DNA of 64,000 bases, from contig OX465584.1 of assembly GCA_950022655.1 (NCBI GenBank), positions 3,481,694 to 3,545,693 of the forward strand, written 5' to 3'. The notes below the pieces were generated by a model. That model worked only from the letters and a program-made list of their open reading frames with translations. It did no database searches and had not been told where the DNA came from. The position numbers and the translations under genes were made by a program. Shown here in pieces: positions 34,441-49,505 of this stretch. Every line of letters begins with the position of its first letter. Positions within the stretch are counted from its first letter, which is position 1. The stretch is from Alentia gelatinosa. Taxonomy: Eukaryota > Annelida > Polychaeta > Phyllodocida > Polynoidae.

Positions 34441-36592
34441 CCCTACACCTGCATCCCTAGCCGAAGACTTTGCTGACTGCTCCATAGTGCTAGATGTATG
34501 ACGTGGGTCAAATACTTAGTGTGGTGGTGGGTTGGGGAATCAGCGGAGTTTTGAAAGAGCTACAAGATGGGTTCATTCATGTAAAACATGACATGTTTTT
34601 TGTATTGCTTTTACAACTGCAATGCTATTCCTATTGAATAAAACTTTGCCCATGTAAAACTGGTGTTTTGACTTGTATTAGTTAAGATGAGAGAATTTTC
34701 TCATATGTACATTATTCTATTTGAGTCTAATAATGATTGATATTCATAAAATTCATCATTTGTCTTTGCGGTTCTAATTAATCAAAGGAATAAATGACAA
34801 TTTTCCTTTTAGATTAGAACCCATGGCAATTTCTTGAAAATTGAATATGAAGATATCCAAGTATTGTAGAACACATATCTAATTTAATAATTGGGGGTCG
34901 TCGTGCTAGTTTTTGATTTAGATATTAATAATATAACAATGTTATAACAGTATGATGGATATTAGCCACACAAAACCTGAGTCATTCCGTTTCAATTAAA
35001 AGTTTATTGATGATAAGTGATGAGTACAGACAAGCTGATGGTATGAGTGATAGATGATTGTATTAAAAACTCAAAATTATAAAAAAATAAATAAATAAAT
35101 ATGCAGTACTATATGTTTGAATATAAAAAGATCTATATGTGAAAGTAGAATTTCTGACAATTACTTAACAAATCTACATGTATATGACATTCTTCAAAGA
35201 GCTACACATGTTGATAAAGATGATATGATATTATTCCCAAATCAGTGCTAAAGATCTATTAGGAGAGTAAGAAACAATATTCAATATTGGTTCAAGGCGG
35301 CCGCTTATTTAACCCGACCAGAGCTAACGTAGTGTGGCTCTGGTGGCCAGTGTAGCAGAGGCCACATGCATATCTCTATACTGTACAGTGAGTTAGTACC
35401 AGTAGAGACCCCTGGTGTCAAAGTCGGGCATGAGGCTTCACAGCTAAGTCAGAGCTCAACTGAGAATCCAGTAAAAACTGAATCTGATACCCGAGTACGC
35501 ATTGGCAAAATCGAAAACGGACCAGCGGAAAAAGTTGAGGCTGAATCTAGGTCAAATCTCTCACTCTCTTGAGATCATATTTTTTCAAATATCTCTGGAA
35601 CGGATGGGAATTTCTGAATGATTTTTTCACAGGTGGATCGAGCGTTTCAAGCTGGACTCATCCATACCAGTTGACATGTATATGACGTGATTTAATGTAA
35701 GAAAATCGAAAATTATTGATTTTGAAAAATGGTAAAACTAGGTCAAATCTTTGGAGTTGTGTCATTTACTTTTAAAACAAAATAGAGACATAACTAAAGA
35801 ATTAAATGAAAGCTATATATGTTGGCTTTCAGATCTTGTTTGAAATTTTGTTCAGATTGGTATATATTTGGTGTCATTAATATTTTAGACGAAGCTGATA
35901 AAAAAGAATTCTCCAATTTTCTTAAAATCGATAAAAAACACATTCAGCTTGAAAGTATCGCAATGACACTTTAGTCGTCATTAAACAAGATATAGATGTT
36001 CAATTCTGATGGATGTTTGATGACCTGTGACTAACCACGCCTTAGGAAATAATTTTTGAAGTTGAGAGATTTCTCTCTCTTCAGTAAATGTCAGTCTCTA
36101 AATCTGTATTTCTCAATAAATAAACACACAACTGAAACAGGTAATGGTTGAGTCATAGTAGAACAACTTTCCCAAAGTGATTGTCATAGTTTTGTTTCAA
36201 TCAAACCGTAAACATTTATGGGACACTTGATTTAACTCATACACAGGAAAATATGGTAAAAAAGGTTTAGAATTGGGTTTGGAGCGCCATCTAGCAGATA
36301 CTATATGAAGCATAGTATCACTCTCCCTTGCAGAGGTTTAGCTACAATCCCCATGCTCTCAATGGAATGAGAATGCGAATGGAGAGTGCGTAACTTGTAC
36401 AGGTGCGCTTGGATCGACCTGCGAAGACGATTTTTGTCTTGTTTTGCCCATTTTGGAATATGTATGTTATTCCACATAGTTAGATCCTTTTCATAAAACT
36501 TTAGGTTATGTCAGCGATCGCCAGTCAGATCTTTTTTGTACAGTAAAATATAGAAAAAAACGAAAAGTCAAGGCCAACATGGGGATCGAACT
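34441..36592 (+). repeat. Unit 17 (2152 bp)
   Basis: Type A / Asp41 / m1 / 3' a with ACTATATG. AGATATCC, replacing AGATCTCC near 34852, is private. NotI 35297, frame 35366-35572, CTCF-like 36283-36297. Confidence 0.98.
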
Positions 36593-38744
36593 CCCTACAC
36601 CTGCATCCCTAGCCGAAGACTTTGCTGACTGCTCCATAGTGCTAGATGTATGACGTGGGTCAAATACTTAGTGTGGTGGTGGGTTGGGGAATCAGCGGAG
36701 TTTTGAAAGAGCTACAAGATGGGTTCATTCATGTAAAACATGACATGTTTTTTGTATTGCTTTTACAACTGCAATGCTATTCCTATTGAATAAAACTTTG
36801 CCCATGTAAAACTGGTGTTTTGACTTGTATTAGTTAAGATGAGAGAATTTTCTCATATGTACATTATTCTATTTGAGTCTAATAATGATTGATATTCATA
36901 AAATTCATCATTTGTCTTTGCGGTTCTAATTAATCAAAGGAATAAATGACAATTTTCCTTTTAGATTAGAACCCATGGCAATTTCTTGAAAATTGAATAT
37001 GAAGATCTCCAAGTATTGTAGAACACATATCTAATTTAATAATTGGGGGTCGTCGTGCTAGTTTTTGATTTAGATATTAATAATATAACAATGTTATAAC
37101 AGTATGATGGATATTAGCCACACAAAACCTGAGTCATTCCGTTTCAATTAAAAGTTTATTGATGATAAGTGATGAGTACAGACAAGCTGATGGTATGAGT
37201 GATAGATGATTGTATTAAAAACTCAAAATTATAAAAAAATAAATAAATAAATATGCAGTACTATATGTTTGAATATAAAAAGATCTATATGTGAAAGTAG
37301 AATTTCTGACAATTACTTAACAAATCTACATGTATATGACATTCTTCAAAGAGCTACACATGTTGATAAAGATGATATGATATTATTCCCAAATCAGTGC
37401 TAAAGATCTATTAGGAGAGTAAGAAACAATATTCAATATTGGTTCAAGGCGGCCGCTTATTTAACCCGACCAGAGCTAACGTAGTGTGGCTCTGGTGGCC
37501 AGTGTAGCAGAGGCCACATGCATATCTCTATACTGTACAGTGAGTTAGTACCAGTAGAGACCCCTGGTGTCAAAGTCGGGCATGAGGCTTCACAGCTAAG
37601 TCAGAGCTCAACTGAGAATCCAGTAAAAACTGAATCTGATACCCGAGTACGCATTGGCAAAATCGAAAACGGACCAGCGGAAAAAGTTGAGGCTGAATCT
37701 AGGTCAAATCTCTCACTCTCTTGAGATCATATTTTTTCAAATATCTCTGGAACGGATGGGAATTTCTGAATGATTTTTTCACAGGTGGATCGAGCGTTTC
37801 AAGCTGGACTCATCCATACCAGTTGACATGTATATGACGTGATTTAATGTAAGAAAATCGAAAATTATTGATTTTGAAAAATGGTAAAACTAGGTCAAAT
37901 CTTTGGAGTTGTGTCATTTACTTTTAAAACAAAATAGAGACATAACTAAAGAATTAAATGAAAGCTATATATGTTGGCTTTCAGATCTTGTTTGAAATTT
38001 TGTTCAGATTGGTATATATTTGGTGTCATTAATATTTTAGACGAAGCTGATAAAAAAGAATTCTCCAATTTTCTTAAAATCGATAAAAAACACATTCAGC
38101 TTGAAAGTATCGCAATGACACTTTAGTCGTCATTAAACAAGATATAGATGTTCAATTCTGATGGATGTTTGATGACCTGTGACTAACCACGCCTTAGGAA
38201 ATAATTTTTGAAGTTGAGAGATTTCTCTCTCTTCAGTAAATGTCAGTCTCTAAATCTGTATTTCTCAATAAATAAACACACAACTGAAACAGGTAATGGT
38301 TGAGTCATAGTAGAACAACTTTCCCAAAGTGATTGTCATAGTTTTGTTTCAATCAAACCGTAAACATTTATGGGACACTTGATTTAACTCATACACAGGA
38401 AAATATGGTAAAAAAGGTTTAGAATTGGGTTTGGAGCGCCATCTAGCAGATACTATATGAAGCATAGTATCACTCTCCCTTGCAGAGGTTTAGCTACAAT
38501 CCCCATGCTCTCAATGGAATGAGAATGCGAATGGAGAGTGCGTAACTTGTACAGGTGCGCTTGGATCGACCTGCGAAGACGATTTTTGTCTTGTTTTGCC
38601 CATTTTGGAATATGTATGTTATTCCACATAGTTAGATCCTTTTCATAAAACTTTAGGTTATGTCAGCGATCGCCAGTCAGATCTTTTTTGTACAGTAAAA
38701 TATAGAAAAAAACGAAAAGTCAAGGCCAACATGGGGATCCAACT
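36593..38744 (+). repeat. Unit 18 (2152 bp)
   Basis: Type A / Asp41 / m1 / 3' a with ACTATATG. It ends with a private GATCCAAC in the tRNA-like box B region. NotI 37449, frame 37518-37724, CTCF-like 38435-38449. Confidence 0.98.
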
Positions 38745-40896
38745 CCCTACACCTGCATCCCTAGCCGAAGACTTTGCTGACTGCTCCATAGTGCTAGATG
38801 TATGACGTGGGTCAAATACTTAGTGTGGTGGTGGGTTGGGGAATCAGCGGAGTTTTGAAAGAGCTACAAGATGGGTTCATTCATGTAAAACATGACATGT
38901 TTTTTGTATTGCTTTTACAACTGCAATGCTATTCCTATTGAATAAAACTTTGCCCATGTAAAACTGGTGTTTTGACTTGTATTAGTTAAGATGAGAGAAT
39001 TTTCTCATATGTACATTATTCTATTTGAGTCTAATAATGATTGATATTCATAAAATTCATCATTTGTCTTTGCGGTTCTAATTAATCAAAGGAATAAATG
39101 ACAATTTTCCTTTTAGATTAGAACCCATGGCAATTTCTTGAAAATTGAATATGAAGATCTCCAAGTATTGTAGAACACATATCTAATTTAATAATTGGGG
39201 GTCGTCGTGCTAGTTTTTGATTTAGATATTAATAATATAACAATGTTATAACAGTATGATGGATATTAGCCACACAAAACCTGAGTCATTCCGTTTCAAT
39301 TAAAAGTTTATTGATGATAAGTGATGAGTACAGACAAGCTGATGGTATGAGTGATAGATGATTGTATTAAAAACTCAAAATTATAAAAAAATAAATAAAT
39401 AAATATGCAGTACTATATGTTTGAATATAAAAAGATCTATATGTGAAAGTAGAATTTCTGACAATTACTTAACAAATCTACATGTATATGACATTCTTCA
39501 AAGAGCTACACATGTTGATAAAGATGATATGATATTATTCCCAAATCAGTGCTAAAGATCTATTAGGAGAGTAAGAAACAATATTCAATATTGGTTCAAG
39601 GCGGCCGCTTATTTAACCCGACCAGAGCTAACGTAGTGTGGCTCTGGTGGCCAGTGTAGCAGAGGCCACATGCATATCTCTATACTGTACAGTGAGTTAG
39701 TACCAGTAGAGACCCCTGGTGTCAAAGTCGGGCATGAGGCTTCACAGCTAAGTCAGAGCTCAACTGAGAATCCAGTAAAAACTGAATCTGATACCCGAGT
39801 ACGCATTGGCAAAATCGAAAACGGACCAGCGGAAAAAGTTGAGGCTGAATCTAGGTCAAATCTCTCACTCTCTTGAGATCATATTTTTTCAAATATCTCT
39901 GGAACGGATGGGAATTTCTGAATGATTTTTTCACAGGTGGATCGAGCGTTTCAAGCTGGACTCATCCATACCAGTTGACATGTATATGACGTGATTTAAT
40001 GTAAGAAAATCGAAAATTATTGATTTTGAAAAATGGTAAAACTAGGTCAAATCTTTGGAGTTGTGTCATTTACTTATAAAACAAAATAGAGACATAACTA
40101 AAGAATTAAATGAAAGCTATATATGTTGGCTTTCAGATCTTGTTTGAAATTTTGTTCAGATTGGTATAAATTTGGTGTTATTAGTATTTTAGACGAAGCT
40201 GATAAAAAAGAATTCTCCAATTTTCTTAAAATCAATAAAAAACACATTCAGCTTGAAAGTATCGCAATGACACTTTAGTCGTCATTAAACAAGATATAGA
40301 TGTTCAATTCTGATGGATGTTTGATGACCTGTGACTAACCACGCCTTAGGAAATAATTTTTGAAGTTGAGAGATTTCTCTCTCTTCAATAAATGTCAGTC
40401 TCTAAATCTGTATTTCTCAATAAATAAACACACAACTGAAACAGGTAATGGTTGAGTCATAGTAGAACAACTTTCCCAAAGTGATTGTCATAGTTTTGTT
40501 TCAATCAAACCGTAAACATTTATGGGACACTTGATTTAACTCATACACAGGAAAATATGGTAAAAAAGGTTTAGAATTGGGTTTGGAGCGCCATCTAGCA
40601 GATACTGTATGAAGCATAGTATCACTCTCCCTTGCAGAGGTTTAGCTACAATCCCCATGCTCTCAATGGAATGAGAATGCGAATGGAGAGTGCGTAACTT
40701 GTACAGGTGCGCTTGGATCGACCTGCGAAGACGATTTTTGTCTTGTTTTGCCCATTTTGGAATATGTATGTTATTCCACATAGTTAGATCCTTTTCATAA
40801 ACCTTTAGGTTATGTCAGCGATCGCCAGTCAGATCTTTTTTGTACAGTAAAATATAGAAAAAAACGAAAAGTCAAGGCCAACATGGGGATCGAACT
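38745..40896 (+). repeat. Unit 19 (2152 bp)
   Basis: Type A / Asp41 / m2 / ACTGTATG with 3' a except ATAAACC. TTCAATAAATG near 40385 is private. NotI 39601, frame 39670-39876, CTCF-like 40587-40601. The minus-strand frame 40536-40781 is intact. From here on every complete unit has middle type m2, unlike units 1 and 4-18. Confidence 0.98.
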
Positions 40897-43049
40897 CCCT
40901 ACACCTGCATCCCTAGCCGAAGACTTTGCTGACTGCTCCATAGTGCTAAATGTATGACGTGGGTCAAATACTTAGTGTGGTGGTGGGTTGGGGAATCAGC
41001 GGAGTTTTGAAAGAGCTACAAGATGGGTTCATTCATGTAAAACATGACATGTTTTTTTGTATTGCTTTTACAACTGCAATGCTATTCCTATTGAATAAAA
41101 CTTTGCCCATGTAAAACTGGTGTTTTGACTTGTATTAGTTAAGATGAGAGAATTTTCTCATATGTACATTATTCTATTTGAGTCTAATAATGATTGATAT
41201 TCATAAAATTCATCATTTGTCTTTGTGGTTCTAATTAATCAAAGGAATAAATGACAATTTTCCTTTTAGATTAGAACCCATGGCAATTTCTTGAAAATTG
41301 AATATGAAGATCTCCAAGTATTGTAGAACACATATCTAATTTAATAATTGGGGGTCGTCGTGCTAGTTTTTGATTTAGATATTAATAATATAACAATGTT
41401 ATAACAGTATGATGGATATTAGCCACACAAAACCTGAGTCATTCTGTTTCAATTAAAAGTTTATTGATGATAAGTGATGAGTACAGACAAGCTGATGGTA
41501 TGAGTGATAGATGATTGTATTAAAAACTCAAAATTATAAAAAAATAAATAAATAAATATGCAGTACTATATGTTTGAATATAAAAAGATCTATATGTGAA
41601 AGTAGAATTTCTGACAATTACTTAACAAATCTACATGTATATGACATTCTTCAAAGAGCTACACATGTTGATAAAGATGATATGATATTATTCCCAAATC
41701 AGTGCTAAAGATCTATTAGGAGAGTAAGAAACAATATTCAATATTGGTTCAAGGCGGCCGCTTATTTAACCCGACCAGAGCTAACGTAGTGTGGCTCTGG
41801 TGGCCAGTGTAGCAGAGGCCACATGCATATCTCTATACTGTACAGTGAGTTAGTACCAGTAGAGACCCCTGGTGTCAAAGTCGGGCATGAGGCTTCACAG
41901 CTAAGTCAGAGCTCAACTGAGAATCCAGTAAAAACTGAATCTGGTACCCGAGTACACATTGGCAAAATCGAAAACGGACCAGCGGAAAAAGTTGAGGCTG
42001 AATCTAGGTCAAATCTCTCACTCTCTTGAGATCATATTTTTTCAAATATCTCCGGAATGGATGGGAATTTCTGAATGATTTTTTCACAGGTGGATCGAGC
42101 GTCTCGAGCTGGACTCATCCATACCAGTTGACATGTATATGACGTGATTTAATGTAAGAAAATCGAAAATTATTGATTTTGAAAAATGGTAAAACTAGGT
42201 CAAATCTTTGGAGTTGTGTCATTTACTTATAAAACAAAATAGAGACATAACTAAAGAATTAAATGAAAGCTATATATGTTGGCTTTCAGATCTTGTTTGA
42301 AATTTTGTTCAGATTGGTATAAATTTGGTGTTATTAGTATTTTAGACGAAGCTGATAAAAAAGAATTCTCCAATTTTCTTAAAATCAATAAAAAACACAT
42401 TCAGCTTGAAAGTATCGCAATGACACTTTAGTCGTCATTAAACAAGATATAGATGTTCAATTCTGATGGATGTTTGATGACCTGTGACTAACCACGCCTT
42501 AGGAAATAATTTTTGAAGTTGAGAGATTTCTCTCTCTTCAGTAAATGTCAGTCTCTAAATCTGTATTTCTCAATAAATAAACACACAACTGAAACAGGTA
42601 ATGGTTGAGTCATAGTAGAACAACTTTCCCAAAGTGATTGTCATAGTTTTGTTTCAATCAAACCGTAAACATTTATGGGACACTTGATTTAACTCATACA
42701 CAGGAAAATATGGTAAAAAAGGTTTAGAATTGGGTTTGGAGCGCCATCTAGCAGATACTGTATGAAGCATAGTATCACTCTCCCTTGCAGAGGTTTAGCT
42801 ACAATCCCCATGCTCTCAATGGAATGAGAATGCGAATGGAGAGTGCGTAACTTTTACAGGTGCGCTTGGATCGACCTGCGAAGACGATTTTTGTCTTGTT
42901 TTGCCCATTTTGGAATATGTATGTTATTCCACATAGTTAGATCCTTTTCATAAAACTTTAGGTTATGTCAGCGATCGCCAGTCAGATCTTTTTTGTACAG
43001 TAAAATATAGAAAAAAACGAAAAGTCAAGGCCAACATGGGGATCGAACT
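40897..43049 (+). repeat. Unit 20 (2153 bp), H-type
   Basis: Type B with GCTAAATG / Gly41, His45 / GTCTCGAGC / m2 / 3' a with ACTGTATG. It is almost identical to unit 2. A private AACTTTTACAGG puts a stop in the minus-strand frame. NotI 41754, frame 41823-42029, CTCF-like 42740-42754. Confidence 0.98.
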
Positions 43050-45201
43050 CCTTACACCTGCATCCCTAGCCGAAGACTTTGCTGACTGCTCCATAGTGCT
43101 AGATGTATGACGTGGGTCAAATACTTAGTGTGGTGGTGGGTTGGGGAATCAGCGGAGTTTTGAAAGAGCTACAAGATGGGTTCATTCATGTAAAACATGA
43201 CATGTTTTTTGTATTGCTTTTACAACTGCAATGCTATTCCTATTGAATAAAACTTTGCCCATGTAAAACTGGTGTTTTGACTTGTATTAGTTAAGATGAG
43301 AGAATTTTCTCATATGTACATTATTCTATTTGAGTCTAATAATGATTGATATTCATAAAATTCATCATTTGTCTTTGCGGTTCTAATTAATCAAAGGAAT
43401 AAATGACAATTTTCCTTTTAGATTAGAACCCATGGCAATTTCTTGAAAATTGAATATGAAGATCTCCAAGTATTGTAGAACACATATCTAATTTAATAAT
43501 GGGGGGTCGTCGTGCTAGTTTTTGATTTAGATATTAATAATATAACAATGTTATAACAGTATGATGGATATTAGCCACACAAAACCTGAGTCATTCCGTT
43601 TCAATTAAAAGTTTATTGATGATAAGTGATGAGTACAGACAAGCTGATGGTATGAGTGATAGATGATTGTATTAAAAACTCAAAATTATAAAAAAATAAA
43701 TAAATAAATATGCAGTACTATATGTTTGAATATAAAAAGATCTATATGTGAAAGTAGAATTTCTGACAATTACTTAACAAATCTACATGTATATGACATT
43801 CTTCAAAGAGCTACACATGTTGATAAAGATGATATGATATTATTCCCAAATCAGTGCTAAAGATCTATTAGGAGAGTAAGAAACAATATTCAATATTGGT
43901 TCAAGGCGGCCGCTTATTTAACCCGACCAGAGCTAACGTAGTGTGGCTCTGGTGGCCAGTGTAGCAGAGGCCACATGCATATCTCTATACTGTACAGTGA
44001 GTTAGTACCAGTAGAGACCCCTGGTGTCAAAGTCGGGCATGAGGCTTCACAGCTAAGTCAGAGCTCAACTGAGAATCCAGTAAAAACTGAATCTGATACC
44101 CGAGTACGCATTGGCAAAATCGAAAACGGACCAGCGGAAAAAGTTGAGGCTGAATCTAGGTCAAATCTCTCACTCTCTTGAGATCATATTTTTTCAAATA
44201 TCTCTGGAACGGATGGGAATTTCTGAATGATTTTTTCACAGGTGGATCGAGCGTTTCAAGCTGGACTCATCCATACCAGTTGACATGTATATGACGTGAT
44301 TTAATGTAAGAAAATCGAAAATTATTGATTTTGAAAAATGGTAAAACTAGGTCAAATCTTTGGAGTTGTGTCATTTACTTATAAAACAAAATAGAGACAT
44401 AACTAAAGAATTAAATGAAAGCTATATATGTTGGCTTTCAGATCTTGTTTGAAATTTTGTTCAGATTGGTATAAATTTGGTGTTATTAGTATTTTAGACG
44501 AAGCTGATAAAAAAGAATTCTCCAATTTTCTTAAAATCAATAAAAAACACATTCAGCTTGAAAGTATCGCAATGACACTTTAGTCGTCATTAAACAAGAT
44601 ATAGATGTTCAATTCTGATGGATGTTTGATGACCTGTGACTAACCACGCCTTAGGAAATAATTTTTGAAGTTGAGAGATTTCTCTCTCTTCAGTAAATGT
44701 CAGTCTCTAAATCTGTATTTCTCAATAAATAAACACACAACTGAAACAGGTAATGGTTGAGTCATAGTAGAACAACTTTCCCAAAGTGATTGTCATAGTT
44801 TTGTTTCAATCAAACCGTAAACATTTATGGGACACTTGATTTAACTCATACACAGGAAAATATGGTAAAAAAGGTTTAGAATTGGGTTTGGAGCGCCATC
44901 TAGCAGATACTGTATGAAGCATAGTATCACTCTCCCTTGCAGAGGTTTAGCTACAATCCCCATGCTCTCAATGGAATGAGAATGCGAATGGAGAGTGCGT
45001 AACTTGTACAGGTGCGCTTGGATCGACCTGCGAAGACGATTTTTGTCTTGTTTTGCCCATTTTGGAATATGTATGTTATTCCACATAGTTAGATCCTTTT
45101 CATAAAACTTTAGGTTATGTCAGCGATCGCCAGTCAGATCTTTTTTGTACAGTAAAATATAGAAAAAAACGAAAAGTCAAGGCCAACATGGGGATCGAAC
45201 T
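43050..45201 (+). repeat. Unit 21 (2152 bp)
   Basis: Type A with AATGGGGGGTCG / Asp41 / m2 / 3' a with ACTGTATG. CCTTACACC at the unit start is private. NotI 43906, frame 43975-44181, CTCF-like 44892-44906. The minus-strand frame 44841-45086 is intact. Confidence 0.98.
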
Positions 45202-47353
45202 CCCTACACCTGCATCCCTAGCCGAAGACTTTGCTGACTGCTCCATAGTGCTAGATGTATGACGTGGGTCAAATACTTAGTGTGGTGGTGGGTTGGGGAA
45301 TCAGCGGAGTTTTGAAAGAGCTACAAGATGGGTTCATTCATGTAAAACATGACATGTTTTTTGTATTGCTTTTACAACTGCAATGCTATTCCTATTGAAT
45401 AAAACTTTGCCCATGTAAAACTGGTGTTTTGACTTGTATTAGTTAAGATGAGAGAATTTTCTCATATGTACATTATTCTATTTGAGTCTAATAATGATTG
45501 ATATTCATAAAATTCATCATTTGTCTTTGTGGTTCTAATTAATCAAAGGAATAAATGACAATTTTCCTTTTAGATTAGAACCCATGGCAATTTCTTGAAA
45601 ATTGAATATGAAGATCTCCAAGTATTGTAGAACACATATCTAATTTAATAATGGGGGGTCGTCGTGCTAGTTTTTGATTTAGATATTAATAATATAACAA
45701 TGTTATAACAGTATGATGGATATTAGCCACACAAAACCTGAGTCATTCCGGTTCAATTAAAAGTTTATTGATGATAAGTGATGAGTACAGACAAGCTGAT
45801 GGTATGAGTGATAGATGATTGTATTAAAAACTCAAAATTATAAAAAAATAAATAAATAAATATGCAGTACTATATGTTTGAATATAAAAAGATCTATATG
45901 TGAAAGTAGAATTTCTGACAATTACTTAACAAATCTACATGTATATGACATTCTTCAAAGAGCTACACATGTTGATAAAGATGATATGATATTATTCCCA
46001 AATCAGTGCTAAAGATCTATTAGGAGAGTAAGAAACAATATTCAATATTGGTTCAAGGCGGCCGCTTATTTAACCCGACCAGAGCTAACGTAGTGTGGCT
46101 CTGGTGGCCAGTGTAGCAGAGGCCACATGCATATCTCTATACTGTACAGTGAGTTAGTACCAGTAGAGACCCCTGGTGTCAAAGTCGGGCATGAGGCTTC
46201 ACAGCTAAGTCAGAGCTCAACTGAGAATCCAGTAAAAACTGAATCTGATACCCGAGTACGCATTGGCAAAATCGAAAACGGACCAGCGGAAAAAGTTGAG
46301 GCTGAATCTAGGTCAAATCTCTCACTCTCTTGAGATCATATTTTTTCAAATATCTCTGGAACGGATGGGAATTTCTGAATGATTTTTTCACAGGTGGATC
46401 GAGCGTTTCAAGCTGGACTCATCCATACCAGTTGACATGTATATGACGTGATTTAATGTAAGAAAATCGAAAATTATTGATTTTGAAAAATGGTAAAACT
46501 AGGTCAAATCTTTGGAGTTGTGTCATTTACTTATAAAACAAAATAGAGACATAACTAAAGAATTAAATGAAAGCTATATATGTTGGCTTTCAGATCTTGT
46601 TTGAAATTTTGTTCAGATTGGTATAAATTTGGTGTTATTAGTATTTTAGACGAAGCTGATAAAAAAGAATTCTCCAATTTTCTTAAAATCAATAAAAAAC
46701 ACATTCAGCTTGAAAGTATCGCAATGACACTTTAGTCGTCATTAAACAAGATATAGATGTTCAATTCTGATGGATGTTTGATGACCTGTGACTAACCACG
46801 CCTTAGGAAATAATTTTTGAAGTTGAGAGATTTCTCTCTCTTCAGTAAATGTCAGTCTCTAAATCTGTATTTCTCAATAAATAAACACACAACTGAAACA
46901 GGTAATGGTTGAGTCATAGTAGAACAACTTTCCCAAAGTGATTGTCATAGTTTTGTTTCAATCAAACCGTAAACATTTATGGGACACTTGATTTAACTCA
47001 TACACAGGAAAATATGGTAAAAAAGGTTTAGAATTGGGTTTGGAGCGCCATCTAGCAGATACTGTATGAAGCATAGTATCACTCTCCCTTGCAGAGGTTT
47101 AGCTACAATCCCCATGCTCTCAATGGAATGAGAATGCGAATGGAGAGTGCGTAACTTGTACAGGTGCGCTTGGATCGACCTGCGAAGACGATTTTTGTCT
47201 TGTTTTGCCCATTTTGGAATATGTATGTTATTCCACATAGTTAGATCCTTTTCATAAAACTTTAGGTTATGTCAGCGATCGCCAGTCAGATCTTTTTTGT
47301 ACAGTAAAATATAGAAAAAAACGAAAAGTCAAGGCCAACATGGGGATCGAACT
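45202..47353 (+). repeat. Unit 22 (2152 bp)
   Basis: Mixed 5' part: T6, GTGGTTC, AATGGGGGGTCG and CCGGTTC. Asp41 / m2 / 3' a with ACTGTATG. NotI 46058, frame 46127-46333, CTCF-like 47044-47058. The minus-strand frame 46993-47238 is intact. The alternation of A, B and C markers within about 400 bp suggests conversion tracts. Confidence 0.98.
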
Positions 47354-49505
47354 CCCTACACCTGCATCCCTAGCCGAAGACTTTGCTGACTGCTCCATAG
47401 TGCTAGATGTATGACGTGGGTCAAATACTTAGTGTGGTGGTGGGTTGGGGAATCAGCGGAGTTTTGAAAGAGCTACAAGATGGGTTCATTCATGTAAAAC
47501 ATGACATGTTTTTTGTATTGCTTTTACAACTGCAATGCTATTCCTATTGAATAAAACTTTGCCCATGTAAAACTGGTGTTTTGACTTGTATTAGTTAAGA
47601 TGAGAGAATTTTCTCATATGTACATTATTCTATTTGAGTCTAATAATGATTGATATTCATAAAATTCATCATTTGTCTTTGTGGTTCTAATTAATCAAAG
47701 GAATAAATGACAATTTTCCTTTTAGATTAGAACCCATGGCAATTTCTTGAAAATTGAATATGAAGATCTCCAAGTATTGTAGAACACATATCTAATTTAA
47801 TAATGGGGGGTCGTCGTGCTAGTTTTTGATTTAGATATTAATAATATAACAATGTTATAACAGTATGATGGATATTAGCCACACAAAACCTGAGTCATTC
47901 CGTTTCAATTAAAAGTTTATTGATGATAAGTGATGAGTACAGACAAGCTGATGGTATGAGTGATAGATGATTGTATTAAAAACTCAAAATTATAAAAAAA
48001 TAAATAAATAAATATGCAGTACTATATGTTTGAATATAAAAAGATCTATATGTGAAAGTAGAATTTCTGACAATTACTTAACAAATCTACATGTATATGA
48101 CATTCTTCAAAGAGCTACACATGTTGATAAAGATGATATGATATTATTCCCAAATCAGTGCTAAAGATCTATTAGGAGAGTAAGAAACAATATTCAATAT
48201 TGGTTCAAGGCGGCCGCTTATTTAACCCGACCAGAGCTAACGTAGTGTGGCTCTGGTGGCCAGTGTAGCAGAGGCCACATGCATATCTCTATACTGTACA
48301 GTGAGTTAGTACCAGTAGAGACCCCTGGTGTCAAAGTCGGGCATGAGGCTTCACAGCTAAGTCAGAGCTCAACTGAGAATCCAGTAAAAACTGAATCTGA
48401 TACCCGAGTACGCATTGGCAAAATCGAAAACGGACCAGCGGAAAAAGTTGAGGCTGAATCTAGGTCAAATCTCTCACTCTCTTGAGATCATATTTTTTCA
48501 AATATCTCTGGAACGGATGGGAATTTCTGAATGATTTTTTCACAGGTGGATCGAGCGTTTCAAGCTGGACTCATCCATACCAGTTGACATGTATATGACG
48601 TGATTTAATGTAAGAAAATCGAAAATTATTGATTTTGAAAAATGGTAAAACTAGGTCAAATCTTTGGAGTTGTGTCATTTACTTATAAAACAAAATAGAG
48701 ACATAACTAAAGAATTAAATGAAAGCTATATATGTTGGCTTTCAGATCTTGTTTGAAATTTTGTTCAGATTGGTATAAATTTGGTGTTATTAGTATTTTA
48801 GACGAAGCTGATAAAAAAGAATTCTCCAATTTTCTTAAAATCAATAAAAAACACATTCAGCTTGAAAGTATCGCAATGACACTTTAGTCGTCATTAAACA
48901 AGATATAGATGTTCAATTCTGATGGATGTTTGATGACCTGTGACTAACCACGCCTTAGGAAATAATTTTTGAAGTTGAGAGATTTCTCTCTCTTCAGTAA
49001 ATGTCAGTCTCTAAATCTGTATTTCTCAATAAATAAACACACAACTGAAACAGGTAATGGTTGAGTCATAGTAGAACAACTTTCCCAAAGTGATTGTCAT
49101 AGTTTTGTTTCAATCAAACCGTAAACATTTATGGGACACTTGATTTAACTCATACACAGGAAAATATGGTAAAAAAGGTTTAGAATTGGGTTTGGAGCGC
49201 CATCTAGCAGATACTGTATGAAGCATAGTATCACTCTCCCTTGCAGAGGTTTAGCTACAATCCCCATGCTCTCAATGGAATGAGAATGCGAATGGAGAGT
49301 GCGTAACTTGTACAGGTGCGCTTGGATCGACCTGCGAAGACGATTTTTGTCTTGTTTTGCCCATTTTGGAATATGTATGTTATTCCACTTAGTTAGATCC
49401 TTTTCATAAACCTTTAGGTTATGTCAGCGATCGCCAGTCAGATCTTTTTTGTACAGTAAAATATAGAAAAAAACGAAAAGTCAAGGCCAACATGGGGATC
49501 GAACT
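47354..49505 (+). repeat. Unit 23 (2152 bp)
   Basis: Mixed 5' part: T6, GTGGTTC, AATGGGGGGTCG, CCGTTTC. Asp41 / m2 / ACTGTATG, GCGTAAC, CCACTTAG, ATAAACC, GCGATCG, a mosaic 3' end. NotI 48210, frame 48279-48485, CTCF-like 49196-49210. The minus-strand ATG is lost. Confidence 0.98.
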